Shown piece by piece: positions 15,877 to 24,449 of a stretch of 26,889 nucleotides of DNA (positions are counted from its first letter, which is position 1; every line of letters starts with the position of its first letter). Location of the stretch: the IMG/VR virus record IMGVR_UViG_3300008448_000510, positions 1 through 26,889 of that record. One strand, given 5' to 3'. The notes below the pieces were generated by a model. That model ran no database searches. It was not told the origin of the DNA and was given only the letters and a program-made list of their open reading frames with translations. This stretch comes from a virus. Made by a program: the position numbers and the translations under genes.

Positions 15877-18026
15877 TACGATTTCCTGCCATCAGGACGG
15901 ATATCAATACGAGGGGCACCCAACTGCCATGCCACACCCTGCCCGGTAGACCTAATCTCGAACGCCATTTGACGCCCCCGCACCCGAGTGTAGACCTGAC
16001 CGGTGAACTGCTGCACCGTGTAAACGCGCTGGGTGTTGTAGCTTTGGGCGCTAACCACGCCCGGGGCACTGGGGGCTCCGTAGGCAGTACCAGAGTTTTG
16101 TCGGGGTTTACACACCATAGTGACTTCCGGGTAGACCGGAGCAGCGGTTGTTGAACCATCAAAAGTCAGGTCAGGCAGTATCCGCCACACAAACCCGTAG
16201 TTGTGCCCGTCGCCAATGTCAAAGTCCGAAGAACTGATATACGCTTCGATCGGCACCAACGTGGCGGTAGAGTTGTCGTCATTCCCGACCTCGTGATACA
16301 TGACCTGATTGGGCACAACCAAAGGCACTACCGTATATGCTGTGTGAGACGCTGCTGTTGTCGAGTTAAACCCACGAACGCATCCGTTTAATGCGACGGA
16401 AGTCCGGCTACCGTAAGAGATTTGCTCACTGTCAATTTGGATAACCCCAGAGGCCGGGTAGCTGGAAGCATCCAAAAGGTTGATGGTCGTGACGGACGAG
16501 TCGATTGCTGCGGAGAGATAGCTGGTCTTTATGCTAAACGCGCCCATCGGGTTCCTTCTTAATGAAGAATCCAGCCATGCCGTGCGGTTCAGGTTGCCGT
16601 AATACCAGATATTATCCAAGTAGTTGTATATGACATACCGGTCGTTGACCGTGCTGTTCGCGGATGGGTAGTGCCACCACACTTCGCTATATTGCTCATT
16701 ACCCCCGGCGACAACTTGGTAAAACTGACTGGTGTTAAGGTCGTTAAAAATAAATTGCCTTATCGAGCAAGGCAGTGTCTGCACACGACCGTCATACATA
16801 TAAAACTTATCAATACCCATCCAGAACATGATATTACTGGAGCCCACCACCGCATTGGGGGAAGCGATTGATACGCCGTCCATCAACAGGTTTACACCCC
16901 AAACATAGGGTGGTCCAAGGTATTGCATTGAGTAGATGGCGCTGTCCGACCAGACCACAAACTCCTGCCTGCCATGACGAGCAGTAACAAGACGAGAACC
17001 GTGGGACAGCCGGATTTCACCTGCCTGATTTGTAGCGGCGGGCACCCATTCATAAATGTTCTCTTGGTCTGACCACCGCACCAGCATGGGTTCAAACTCG
17101 GTCTCAGAGTCTGTCGGGTCATAGGGATTGGCACCGATGCAAATAGCAAAACGCTGCACCCCGGAAGTATGGATTTCAAATACCCGGTTGGGCACAAAGT
17201 CGCCGTCGTAACCAGCGGTGTTTGCAAGACTCTCCAATGTCACGGCGCGGGGTGGGCTCGTAGTGGTATCCACCACCCAGTAATAAATAGCACCCTCACG
17301 AATGGCGGCAACGAGGTCTTGGCCGTAGTTATCCAGTGACCACAGACGGAGAGCGTTAGTCTCCTGAACCACAGCGGTGCCAGAGAACTCTTCGCCCCAG
17401 CCGTCACGACCCCACGGGCCAACACCCCAACCGGTGCTGAGAGACGCTATGGAGTTACCGGAGTTGACCTGATACGCCGCAGAGACCGAAGCTCCACCAC
17501 CAGACCCCGTAGCGGTAGCGGCAGTAGCGAGGATGATGTTATAGCTGTTGGCATCAACTATCGTAACGATCTCATACTCACCGTTGAAGACCGTATAGTC
17601 TGCACCGGTAGCGCCGGAGAATGTAACGTATGTGCCTACGGTTACGCCGTGAGCTGTATCAGTTACGGTGACAAGTTTACTACCGGTAGTTATTGCAAAC
17701 GGGTTGTTGTTGATGGTAACTGTGGAGCGGATCGGCGTGACATCATAAAACGCACCACCGTTCTCAATGTAGAGCTTTTGCTCCGTGCCGAGGGAAAGCA
17801 GGTTACTGCTGTTGAGCGTGATCCAGTTCCACAAGTTACGGCACACGCCCTTGTAGGTGTTTGCAACGCCCGCAACAGACGCAGCGAGGTTCTGCCAGCC
17901 ACCAATCTTTTCAGGGTACCCAGAACGGAAACGAATCTTGTCCCCGTCATACCAACCTCCTTCACCGGCGTAATTGGTGTTCTCGCGGTTGATACCCGGT
18001 TTAAACTGCAGCTTGGATAGTGGCAT
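15876..18026 (-). CDS. Tail/hub structural protein, stabilisation-protein-like
   Basis: A 716-aa protein with GAGG six bases before its ATG. The start ([14 protein letters not shown], then [22 protein letters not shown]) and the C-terminus ([19 protein letters not shown]) are hallmarks of a large phage family often found among tail genes. The repeated Trp/Tyr-rich, strand-like segments in between (such as [13 protein letters not shown] and [18 protein letters not shown]) suggest a beta-propeller-like body, reminiscent of DNA-stabilisation or tail-hub proteins such as P22 gp10. Two modules seem inserted: one at residues about 80-175 ([17 protein letters not shown]) and one near 500-566 ([17 protein letters not shown]). 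The neighbours are the endolysin gene and the 288-aa beta-rich gene. A structural role is likely; the exact location in the virion is uncertain. Confidence 0.75.
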   Translation of the reverse strand: MPLSKLQFKPGINRENTNYAGEGGWYDGDKIRFRSGYPEKIGGWQNLAASVAGVANTYKGVCRNLWNWITLNSSNLLSLGTEQKLYIENGGAFYDVTPIRSTVTINNNPFAITTGSKLVTVTDTAHGVTVGTYVTFSGATGADYTVFNGEYEIVTIVDANSYNIILATAATATGSGGGASVSAAYQVNSGNSIASLSTGWGVGPWGRDGWGEEFSGTAVVQETNALRLWSLDNYGQDLVAAIREGAIYYWVVDTTTSPPRAVTLESLANTAGYDGDFVPNRVFEIHTSGVQRFAICIGANPYDPTDSETEFEPMLVRWSDQENIYEWVPAATNQAGEIRLSHGSRLVTARHGRQEFVVWSDSAIYSMQYLGPPYVWGVNLLMDGVSIASPNAVVGSSNIMFWMGIDKFYMYDGRVQTLPCSIRQFIFNDLNTSQFYQVVAGGNEQYSEVWWHYPSANSTVNDRYVIYNYLDNIWYYGNLNRTAWLDSSLRRNPMGAFSIKTSYLSAAIDSSVTTINLLDASSYPASGVIQIDSEQISYGSRTSVALNGCVRGFNSTTAASHTAYTVVPLVVPNQVMYHEVGNDDNSTATLVPIEAYISSSDFDIGDGHNYGFVWRILPDLTFDGSTTAAPVYPEVTMVCKPRQNSGTAYGAPSAPGVVSAQSYNTQRVYTVQQFTGQVYTRVRGRQMAFEIRSTGQGVAWQLGAPRIDIRPDGRKS
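16327..16527 (-). other. Inserted module in the 716-aa structural gene
   Basis: This segment encodes a short module containing [20 protein letters not shown] and [19 protein letters not shown]. Modules of this style recur in otherwise unrelated phage tail proteins. Its edges are estimated from where the propeller-like sequence seems to resume. Confidence 0.4.
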
Positions 18027-18034
18027 GTGTTACC

Positions 18035-18475
18035 TCACGCGTACGGGCGTGTGCCCTGCTTATCGATAATCAATCGGGAGTTACGAGGTTTAGCGTCCGG
18101 CGTATTCGGCACAGAGATATGCGTCCAAGAGTCAAACTCAAGAATGATCTGATCAAACGGCACCCCGGCAGTAATGCAGGCTTCCACTACCTCCCGAGGC
18201 TTCATACCCGGCACTCGAATGTCCGCAGCGCAGCCTAGCCGGTGCTGGCTGGTGTCTCTTGAGCCTACAGAGTCGTTGACCTTTTTAGACCGGAACCCGC
18301 TGTTAATCATGACCGGCTTACCGCCAACTGCCGTCTTGACCTGTTGAAGTAAACCCGCCAGCCGTTTTAGGTTCTCAACTTCCTGCTCGTTGGGCGTGTT
18401 ATCCCATCCGTTCCGGTCAGCAGCTTCGGAGCGGGTCAGCTCGGCGAGGGAGAAGTTAATGGTCAGTTGAGTCAT
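18035..18475 (-). CDS. Endolysin, peptidase M15 family (D-Ala-D-Ala carboxypeptidase-like)
   Basis: A 146-aa zinc peptidase expected to cut peptide cross-links in peptidoglycan and release progeny. The M15A pattern is clear: SGFRSKKVN at 59-67, the SxHxxGxAxD-type motif with His78 and Asp85 (QHRLGCAAD), and a C-terminal WTHIS with His119 as third zinc ligand; Glu113 is the likely catalytic acid/base. The length is normal for phage M15 endolysins. There is no signal peptide, so it should need the holin encoded just upstream in the transcript, whose stop overlaps this start (ATGA). Function is confident. Whether it acts as an L-alanyl-D-glutamate endopeptidase or a D-Ala-D-Ala cleaver cannot be decided here. 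Confidence 0.93.
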   Translation of the reverse strand: MTQLTINFSLAELTRSEAADRNGWDNTPNEQEVENLKRLAGLLQQVKTAVGGKPVMINSGFRSKKVNDSVGSRDTSQHRLGCAADIRVPGMKPREVVEACITAGVPFDQIILEFDSWTHISVPNTPDAKPRNSRLIIDKQGTRPYA

Positions 18476-18873
18476 TCCTTGGCCTTCTTCATGCCGATAA
18501 TTTTTTCAAGAGTCCTGCCTCCAAAATAGAAGGACATTATCAGCATACCCCACTGTCCAAGAAGTTCGACGTAGTTGTTGTTGACTTCAATATTCCATGC
18601 CGACATTAGACCAAATGCGGTGTAAGTAATCAGGATAAACACCAGCGTCATAGGCCGGATGTTCTTGGACAGCCAGCTATCGCTACTCATATCGGCTTGA
18701 AGGCGCTTCGTCAGTTCCTCCTGCTCGGATACATCGGCGTTCAGTTGAGCCAATTCACCATTCTGCTGCATTTCCAGCAGCTTCAGCTTGGCCTGTTCCG
18801 CAGCCTGTGCGTCAGGGAAGAACTTGTCGATCAGCTTGGCACCGACCGTCAACAGTGCGGGAATCGGAATCAT
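18472..18873 (-). CDS. Holin, 3-TM type (GTA holin-like)
   Basis: A 133-aa membrane protein expected to form lesions in the inner membrane and release the endolysin. The layout is an N-terminal hydrophobic patch (IPIPALLTVGAKLIDKFF), a charged helix (about 21-64) and two strong transmembrane segments at about 75-93 and 104-118, ending in a Lys-rich tail. This matches the family known as the 3-TM holin superfamily of phages and gene transfer agents. It overlaps the endolysin gene by four bases (ATGA) and is itself overlapped by the upstream TM-protein gene. The adjacency to a clear M15 endolysin supports the call. Confidence 0.85.
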   Translation of the reverse strand: MIPIPALLTVGAKLIDKFFPDAQAAEQAKLKLLEMQQNGELAQLNADVSEQEELTKRLQADMSSDSWLSKNIRPMTLVFILITYTAFGLMSAWNIEVNNNYVELLGQWGMLIMSFYFGGRTLEKIIGMKKAKE

Positions 18874-19514
18874 TTTAACCTCACCATTTTTGCTGCGGAC
18901 TGATTGATTATAACTTTCACTGAGTTGGTGTCATTTGGCTTACTCTTAAAACCAACGCTTACATACCCGACCAGTTTGCCAATTTCAGGCGGTATAGAGC
19001 CTCGGCATACAAACGTCACTTCATTCTTTACAAACCATTCACCTACTTTTGATGAAGGCTTGAAATCCTCGCACAGAACCTCTCCGTTCAGCATTGCTAC
19101 AACTGCTTTGTTCCTGCCGGGGCTTTCGTTAAAGATGCTGGTGACAGTTCCTTCGACCGATTTATTCCTGCCGTTCTTGTCCGCAGCCATAACAGTCGTG
19201 CGCTTGTTTATCATCAGGTTGGCTTGGTGAACGACAACTACTTCGCCGCCAGCCTCCTTAATTAAATCGCTAGATATGGCAAGCAGTTCAGAGTCAGACT
19301 TCAGGGAAGAAAGCTTGTCATTAGCGGTAATCGCAGACTTGAGAACCTCACGACTTTCCCAAGCAAAGAAACCTACGAAAGCAAAGGTTGCAATGACAAG
19401 AACAGTAAAAAGTTTGAACGGGTTATCTACCCATTTGATTAAGCCGATAACCTTGTCAACAGGGCTTTCCTGCTGAACAGCTTTAACTGCTGCTTTTGGC
19501 TTTCTTGTTGCCAT
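18870..19514 (-). CDS. Single-TM membrane protein in the lysis cassette
   Basis: A 214-aa protein with a Lys-rich N-terminus, one strong transmembrane helix at about 33-52 (FKLFTVLVIATFAFVGFFAW) and a long predicted extracytoplasmic part. The latter looks mostly beta, with Cys148 and Cys170 that could form a disulfide. The gene lies directly before the holin (ATGA overlap) and right after the cupin gene, and its base composition looks more AT-rich than the tail genes. It may be a spanin-like, superinfection-exclusion or lysis-timing protein. There is no lipobox or extended periplasmic coiled coil that would settle a spanin call. I do not recognise a family. Confidence 0.7.
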   Translation of the reverse strand: MATRKPKAAVKAVQQESPVDKVIGLIKWVDNPFKLFTVLVIATFAFVGFFAWESREVLKSAITANDKLSSLKSDSELLAISSDLIKEAGGEVVVVHQANLMINKRTTVMAADKNGRNKSVEGTVTSIFNESPGRNKAVVAMLNGEVLCEDFKPSSKVGEWFVKNEVTFVCRGSIPPEIGKLVGYVSVGFKSKPNDTNSVKVIINQSAAKMVRLK

Positions 19515-19814
19515 TTATTTGCCAGAAACCTTAGTAATTTTGATTTCAGAAAATACGTTGATGAACACCGTGCCGTCTTCCAGCGCCTCAATCTCGTGCC
19601 ACTCGTTCTCGATGAGATTTATCGGTTGGGTTTGCTTCACCACAACAACTTCGCGCCCTTGCTTCCTAATGACACAGGAGCCAGCGGCACAGAACGTGGC
19701 ATGGGAATACACATGCTCGTGCTTTGGCAAGCCCTCACCCTTGTTGGCATGAAACACGTTCACTATCGCGCCATCGTAGGTAAAGCTGTGTGCTGGAGGG
19801 ACGCGGATAGTCAC
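19515..19814 (-). CDS. Small cupin-fold protein
   Basis: A 99-aa single-domain cupin. It starts with GTG, overlapping the TGA of the previous gene (GTGA), and has no separate ribosome site, so translation is probably coupled. Cupin motif 1 is GLPKHEHVYSH with His32, His34 and His38; motif 2 contains NEWHEIEALEDG with His73. These residues could bind a metal ion. Small cupins of this kind occur in cyanophages and other marine phages, but their substrate is unknown. It could be a sugar- or metabolite-binding protein, or a dioxygenase-like enzyme. Its position between fibre and lysis genes does not fix the role. Confidence 0.8.
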   Translation of the reverse strand: MTIRVPPAHSFTYDGAIVNVFHANKGEGLPKHEHVYSHATFCAAGSCVIRKQGREVVVVKQTQPINLIENEWHEIEALEDGTVFINVFSEIKITKVSGK

Positions 19815-20047
19815 AGCGGCTGTGTGCCTGTGGTTATAGGTTGCACCACCGGTTCTGGTTCAGGCACCGGGAAATCCTTGAACTGCTGGTCTGCGGGGTC
19901 ATACCACTTTTCATCGGCCTTTAAATCATCCGGGCAATCAGTCCAAAACAATTCAGGAGAAACGGGAAAAATGTTTCCATCTTCTTCTACCTCTGCAACA
20001 CGGTAGCCAGTTTCACGGGGTTCTACAGTCGAAATGAGTGCTTTCAT
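19811..20047 (-). CDS. Small tail-fibre-associated protein
   Basis: A 78-aa acidic protein beginning MKALISTVEPRETGYRVAEV, a start I recognise from small phage proteins encoded immediately after tail fibres. It contains LFWTDCPDD and WYDPADQQ, then a Pro-rich tail (PVPEPEPVVQP). Its start lies four bases after the fibre stop, without a clear ribosome site, so expression is probably coupled to the fibre. A tail-fibre chaperone or attachment role is inferred from position. A structural cap is another possibility. Confidence 0.7.
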   Translation of the reverse strand: MKALISTVEPRETGYRVAEVEEDGNIFPVSPELFWTDCPDDLKADEKWYDPADQQFKDFPVPEPEPVVQPITTGTQPL

Positions 20048-20050
20048 GGG

Positions 20051-22114
20051 TTATCCAATATATTCAATGTAAACAGCGCCGCCGGTGCCGCCCGAAGCCT
20101 GATCGGGCGATGAAGACTGACCTTCGCCCCTTGCGCCGGGAACGCGATTTAAAACCGCAGTCCATGCTGTAGCAGCCGTAAGAGATGCGCCGCTAGCGCG
20201 ACTAAGCGCCCCAGTAAAACTACCTCCCGCGCCACCAATAACAGAACCGTTGCCGGTAACACCGCTTGCGCCAGCACCATTTGCACCATCAGCGCCTAGG
20301 GCAACTCCACCACCGCCACCAGTCGCGGACAGCAACGAACCTAAAGAACTAGTTGCGCCGGGGCTACCATTAGTTGTAGTTGAACCTGCCCCTCCAGCGC
20401 CTACAGTAACTACGTAGCCAGTGCCGGGAACTACCGTGTAAATTCCGACAGCAATTCCGCCGTAGCCCCCGTTTCCGCCGTTAGAAAACGAGCAACAACA
20501 CGGGCCGGATGTTGCGCCTATACCGCCACCACCACCACCGCCGATGCAGATAACTTTTATGCGGGTAACTCCGGTAGGAGCCGTCCAAGTTGCTGTGCCA
20601 GAAGTATAAAGGGCATATTGAAGTTGGCCCGGAGCGGATGATGCCCAAGTCGTCCCATTTGATGTCAGCACGTTACCGCTGGTGCTAGGGGCAACAGTTT
20701 GCGGGGAAGAAGTACCATTACCCAACAAGACATTATTTGCTGTCAATGTCGCAGCGCCGGTACCGCCATTAGCTACTGGGAGGGTGCCGGTAACCCCCGT
20801 AGTAAGCGGCAAGCCCGTCGCATTGGTCAGGGTCGCAGCAGACGGAGTCCCAAGGTTGGGGGTGGTCAACGCAGGGGAGGTGGACAAAACTACAGAGCCA
20901 GAGCCCGTAGAGGACGTAACCCCTGTCCCACCGTTGGCCACAGGCAGCGTCCCGGTGACATTCGTAGTCAGGCTGCAGTAAGCCGTCGCAGTAGAGCCCG
21001 TGCCGCCATTGGCAACCGGTAAAGTACCAGTAACTCCAGTAGTAAGCGGCAGACCGGTGGCGTTGGTCAAGGTGACCGCAGAAGGAGTCCCAAGATTTGG
21101 CGTCGTCAGCGTTGGGCTGGTAGACAAAACAACAGAGCCCGTACCTGTAGAGGACGTAACCCCTGTCCCACCGTTGGCTACCGGCAGGGTGCCGGTGACC
21201 TGCGTCGTGAGGCTTACACCCGAAAGGGCTCCGCCCAGTGTCAGACTACCGGATGACGTAACCGTGCCGGAGAGGGTAATGCCGTTGACCGTGCCGGTGC
21301 CGCTGACAGAAGCAACTGTGCCGGTGTTGCCAGCGATGGTGATCGAGCCGGTGCCGTTGGTGATGGTAATGCCCGTACCGGCGGTCAGGGTGGCTTTGGT
21401 CAGAGTATTGCCGGTGGTATTGCCAATCAGCAGTTGGCCGTTGGTGTAGGTCGTGTCGCCAGTGCCGCCGTTGGCCACCGGCAGGGTGCCCGAAACGTGG
21501 GTTGTCAGGCCGATTTTGCCCCAAGCGGGTGCGACACCAATGCCCCCGGAGATTAGCGCGTTACCTGTCGCCACATCCGCCAGCTTGGACAGGGCCGTTG
21601 AGGTGGACGCATAAAGGAGGTCACCAATCGCGTAGCTGGACTGCCCAGTACCGCCAGAAGTTGCGGCCAGAGCGGTGTTGAGGGTCAGGGTCGGCAGGTT
21701 GGAAACTGAAGAGACGACGTTCGTGCCGTCCACATACACCAGCGTTCGCGCACCGTTTGGCACCGTAACCCCCGTACCCGCAGAGGTCTTGACGATGATG
21801 CTCTGGCTACCGGTTGTGGCGTTGTAGATCAGGTAGGGCTTCTGGATCGTCGGGACAATCAAGTTCCGGGTCGTAGTAAGGGATACCCCGGACGTAACAT
21901 TCAGGGCAAAAGCCCGTGCGATCTGGGAGGCGTTGGAGTCCGTCAGTGTGATCGTCAGGTCAGCGTCTGTGGTGAAGTTCGGGTTACCGTAGCCCACAAT
22001 CGCCTGCTCAACCGCAGTGCCAAGGTTGCCGTTGGTCGTAGTACCCCAAGTACCCGCCTGCTCACCGGTAGCGATTAGCTCGATTTTTAGGTTGGTGCTA
22101 TATGTGCTTGCCAT
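20051..22114 (-). CDS. Tail fibre with PTR-type repeats and glycine-rich tip
   Basis: A 687-aa fibre with Shine-Dalgarno AGGAG (complement of 22121-22125) six bases before its ATG. The N-terminal domain (about 1-140, MASTYSTNLKIELI, GEQAGTWGTTTN) is a conserved virion-attachment start for phage fibres. The shaft (about 150-500) carries five copies of GTLPVANGGTG plus a degenerate one, as in phage tail repeat (PTR-like) fibres, and includes a tandem duplication of about 80 residues. The C-terminal part (about 515-687) is glycine-rich (GGGGGGGIGA and similar) with a striking Cys-Cys-Cys, and ends in GGTGGAVYIEYIG. The tip is the likely receptor-binding part. It is followed by a small fibre-associated gene. 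Confidence 0.88.
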   Translation of the reverse strand: MASTYSTNLKIELIATGEQAGTWGTTTNGNLGTAVEQAIVGYGNPNFTTDADLTITLTDSNASQIARAFALNVTSGVSLTTTRNLIVPTIQKPYLIYNATTGSQSIIVKTSAGTGVTVPNGARTLVYVDGTNVVSSVSNLPTLTLNTALAATSGGTGQSSYAIGDLLYASTSTALSKLADVATGNALISGGIGVAPAWGKIGLTTHVSGTLPVANGGTGDTTYTNGQLLIGNTTGNTLTKATLTAGTGITITNGTGSITIAGNTGTVASVSGTGTVNGITLSGTVTSSGSLTLGGALSGVSLTTQVTGTLPVANGGTGVTSSTGTGSVVLSTSPTLTTPNLGTPSAVTLTNATGLPLTTGVTGTLPVANGGTGSTATAYCSLTTNVTGTLPVANGGTGVTSSTGSGSVVLSTSPALTTPNLGTPSAATLTNATGLPLTTGVTGTLPVANGGTGAATLTANNVLLGNGTSSPQTVAPSTSGNVLTSNGTTWASSAPGQLQYALYTSGTATWTAPTGVTRIKVICIGGGGGGGIGATSGPCCCSFSNGGNGGYGGIAVGIYTVVPGTGYVVTVGAGGAGSTTTNGSPGATSSLGSLLSATGGGGGVALGADGANGAGASGVTGNGSVIGGAGGSFTGALSRASGASLTAATAWTAVLNRVPGARGEGQSSSPDQASGGTGGAVYIEYIG
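20492..20500 (-). other. Triple-cysteine codon run in the fibre tip
   Basis: Three consecutive Cys codons (read TGT TGT TGC) lie in the glycine-rich tip of the 687-aa fibre, flanked by SGP and SFSNGG. The cysteines are the only ones in this domain. They might bind metal or form inter-chain disulfides in a trimer. Confidence 0.7.
20759..21215 (-). repeat. Tandem approximately 240-base direct repeats in the fibre shaft
   Basis: Two units beginning near 20759 and 20999 are highly similar over more than 200 bases and encode the same shaft sequence twice (such as STSPTLTTPNLGTPS versus STSPALTTPNLGTPS). The 240-base offset equals 80 codons, so frame is kept. The pair is likely the product of recombination or slippage and could change shaft length. 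Confidence 0.75.
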
Positions 22115-22128
22115 CGGAAACTCCTAGT

Positions 22129-24258
22129 TTAGACAACTATGCCCTGCCAGTTTGGGGTTTGGGGCGTTGAGATTGGACTCCAGTTGCTGGCTTGGTCGTC
22201 ATCGATATCCACCCAGATTGTGACATATGAAGTTCCGCCCACAGCTTGCACTCCCGTCGGGACGACAATTGCTCCTTGTGTCGTCGTAACTGTTACATCA
22301 CCTATTGCGGCGCTGGCTGAGACTCCGGTTACTTGATATATGAATGCGATCGTTACATCGCCGACTGCACCGATCGTGGCTACGCCAGACAATTCTACAA
22401 CGGAAGTGCCTGTAACTGCTACAGAACCCGTTGATCCAGAGGCCGAAATCCCGGTAACCGGCACCGTCTGATTTACAGAAACTTGTACCGTCCCGATGTC
22501 TCCGGTGGCTTCCACCCCAGTAGTCGAAACCAGCCCGTTCCCAGCAACGGTAACCGACCCAACCTCACCGGTCGCTGAAACACCTTGCACCGCAACATTG
22601 ATATTCGCAACAACAGATACAGTTACGACACCCAAGGCCGACGTAGCGGCTACTCCAGACGGTGACACCACCGCCCCGGCCGCAATCTGAACTGTTCCGA
22701 CTTCCCCGGTAGCCTCTACGCCTGTAACGGCAACTGTCTCGTTTTGAACGATGACAACCGCAACATCCCCAATAAACCCACTGGCCTGCACTCCGGATGC
22801 CGTGACAACAGCAGTCCCCGTTAGAACGACGACACCAACCTCACCGGTCGCAAAAACCCCCGTGGTAGGCACGACAGCCGTGCCTGTAACCGTGGCATTC
22901 CCAACTTCCCCGGTGGCTTCTACGCCTGTAACGGGAACATAAATTGTCCCAAAAACCACTGTTACAGTGCCGATAGCACCGGTGGCCTCTACGCCTGTGA
23001 CGAGGGCTGCTGCCGAGGCTACAACCGTTACATCTCCAACCTCGCCGGTAGCAAAAACCCCCGTGGTGGGCACAACTGCAGCACCAGTAGCTGTGGCATC
23101 ACCTATCTGCCCAGTTGCCTCTACGCCTGTAACCGGAACTGCGGCATTGCCTATCTCAGTGGGGTCTCCGATTTGACCAGTGGCTTCTACTCCGGTAACG
23201 GGGACAACCGCAGAGGCTACAACCGTTACATTCCCAACCTCGCCGGTTGCCGAAACCCCAGTAACCGAAACAGTGACGTCTACGGTGGAGGACGTATAAG
23301 TGATGATGATCGCGCCTTGGGCACCATTACCGCCTGCACCGACGTTATCGTCACCCGCACCCGCACCACCACCGCCACCACCGTAGGAAGCACCCGCGCC
23401 GCCCGTACCACCACCAGTATTGGTTGTATTGCTGTTGCCACCACCGCCACCACCACCGCCGCCTGAACCCGCAGTTCCACCTGCTGTAATCGTATATTCC
23501 GTACCAGCACCGCCGGTGCCGCCGTTAAAGCCGTTCTGGTTATTAGCTGCCCGACCAGCACCGCCACCACCGCCCGCGCCATTGGAACCGTCGCCGCCAT
23601 TAGATGCGTTACCTGCTGTGCCACCAGCGCCGCCAGTGTATGAAAGACCGCCAACACCGCCCAATGCGCTTGTCGTGGTTCCACCATTACCGCCAGTGCC
23701 ACCACCACCGCCACCACCCCGGCCAGCTACAGTGCCGCCTGCACCACCAGTGCCGCCGTTGGCTGTATCGTCACCCGCAGAGCCACCACCGCCACCTGCG
23801 GTCTGGTCAGTCGCAGAACCAGCGCCACCAGTGCCGCCGTTAAACTTGGTGTCACCCACACCAGCAGATGCCAGACCGCCAACACCGCCCGCCGTAACAG
23901 TAGCATTGGCACTAGCACCCTTGGCTAAGGCACCGTCAGTCGTCGAAGTTGGTGCGGCATTTGTGGTCTTATTGAGCCAAGTATCACCACCGGCTGTAGG
24001 GCCAGCCGCAGCACCAGCCGCACGACCAGTGCCGCCAGCACCAATGCTGATGTTGACCGTCGCGTTGGGGGTAAGCGTAAAGTTGGTAAGGATTGAGAAC
24101 GCACCACCACCACCGGCACCTGCGCCATCTTCAGCAGTAGCGTCACTGGAACCACCACCACCGCCACCGGCAATAACCCTAATGGTGTTAGTGTTTGTCC
24201 AATCCGCAGGCACCGTAAATGTGGTGCCTGTGGTAATCAGTATGGTTTTATCAGCCAT
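22129..24258 (-). CDS. Adhesin: glycine-rich domain plus 22-residue beta repeats
   Basis: A 709-aa protein that starts inside the end of the previous 65-aa gene (8-base overlap). After an N-terminal strand region (TILITTGTTFTVPADWTN), residues about 30-325 are dominated by Gly runs (GGGGGG and GGTGGAG). This recalls the polyglycine-type helices of receptor-binding adhesins such as phage S16 gp38. From about 325 to 665 there are about sixteen repeats of 20-24 residues with the pattern VTGVEATGEVGxVTV. The C-terminus has a short Trp/Asp/Gln motif (DIDDDQASNWSPI, QTPNWQ) that is shared with the 224-aa protein. Both suggest a host-recognition protein with exposed, variable surfaces. The adhesin role is inferred from domain style and location among fibre genes. 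Confidence 0.8.
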   Translation of the reverse strand: MADKTILITTGTTFTVPADWTNTNTIRVIAGGGGGGSSDATAEDGAGAGGGGAFSILTNFTLTPNATVNISIGAGGTGRAAGAAAGPTAGGDTWLNKTTNAAPTSTTDGALAKGASANATVTAGGVGGLASAGVGDTKFNGGTGGAGSATDQTAGGGGGSAGDDTANGGTGGAGGTVAGRGGGGGGGTGGNGGTTTSALGGVGGLSYTGGAGGTAGNASNGGDGSNGAGGGGGAGRAANNQNGFNGGTGGAGTEYTITAGGTAGSGGGGGGGGGNSNTTNTGGGTGGAGASYGGGGGGAGAGDDNVGAGGNGAQGAIIITYTSSTVDVTVSVTGVSATGEVGNVTVVASAVVPVTGVEATGQIGDPTEIGNAAVPVTGVEATGQIGDATATGAAVVPTTGVFATGEVGDVTVVASAAALVTGVEATGAIGTVTVVFGTIYVPVTGVEATGEVGNATVTGTAVVPTTGVFATGEVGVVVLTGTAVVTASGVQASGFIGDVAVVIVQNETVAVTGVEATGEVGTVQIAAGAVVSPSGVAATSALGVVTVSVVANINVAVQGVSATGEVGSVTVAGNGLVSTTGVEATGDIGTVQVSVNQTVPVTGISASGSTGSVAVTGTSVVELSGVATIGAVGDVTIAFIYQVTGVSASAAIGDVTVTTTQGAIVVPTGVQAVGGTSYVTIWVDIDDDQASNWSPISTPQTPNWQGIVV
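22216..23285 (-). repeat. Array of about sixteen 60-72-base coding repeats (709-aa gene)
   Basis: Degenerate direct repeats encode variants of VTGVEATGEVGTVTV with a roughly 22-codon period. They are coding repeats that keep frame, with no spacer structure, so this is not a CRISPR array. Identity between units is high enough to allow recombination. Confidence 0.8.
23290..24189 (-). repeat. Glycine-rich low-complexity coding tract
   Basis: A tract of GGN codons encodes dense Gly runs in the first half of the 709-aa adhesin. On the opposite strand it reads as a Pro-rich open frame, which is a shadow of this composition and not a gene. Confidence 0.8.
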
Positions 24259-24448
24259 CTGGAGTTTCTGGCTGAATGACTGGGGGGTTAGGGTTTATAA
24301 AAGATGACCCGTCCCAAGACCAAGCAATATCGCAGAATACGGCGTCCTCGATACCCACAAGAGAACACCCTGCAGGAGCCAGATCGGTAGGCTCTGCCAT
24401 GATGATATTCACCACAAGGCCGTCGGTATCAATAACTGCGCATCTCAT
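24251..24448 (-). CDS. Small protein between two adhesin genes
   Basis: A 65-aa protein beginning MRCAVIDTDGLVVNII, a start typical of small phage proteins encoded next to tail fibres; it contains VFCDIAWSWDGSSF and a Pro-rich tail. It follows the 224-aa adhesin by one base and overlaps the 709-aa gene, so it belongs to the adhesin pair. Fibre assembly or tip-attachment is plausible but not shown. It has the same aromatic-Asp plus Pro-tail style as the 78-aa protein after the 687-aa fibre. Confidence 0.65.
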   Translation of the reverse strand: MRCAVIDTDGLVVNIIMAEPTDLAPAGCSLVGIEDAVFCDIAWSWDGSSFINPNPPVIQPETPDG

Positions 24449-24449
24449 A

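Noticed and set aside
23420-24307. Long Pro-rich open frame on the plus strand (295 aa)
   Set aside because: It is the mirror image of the glycine-codon tract on the minus strand and lacks a ribosome site; low-complexity Pro runs are composition only.
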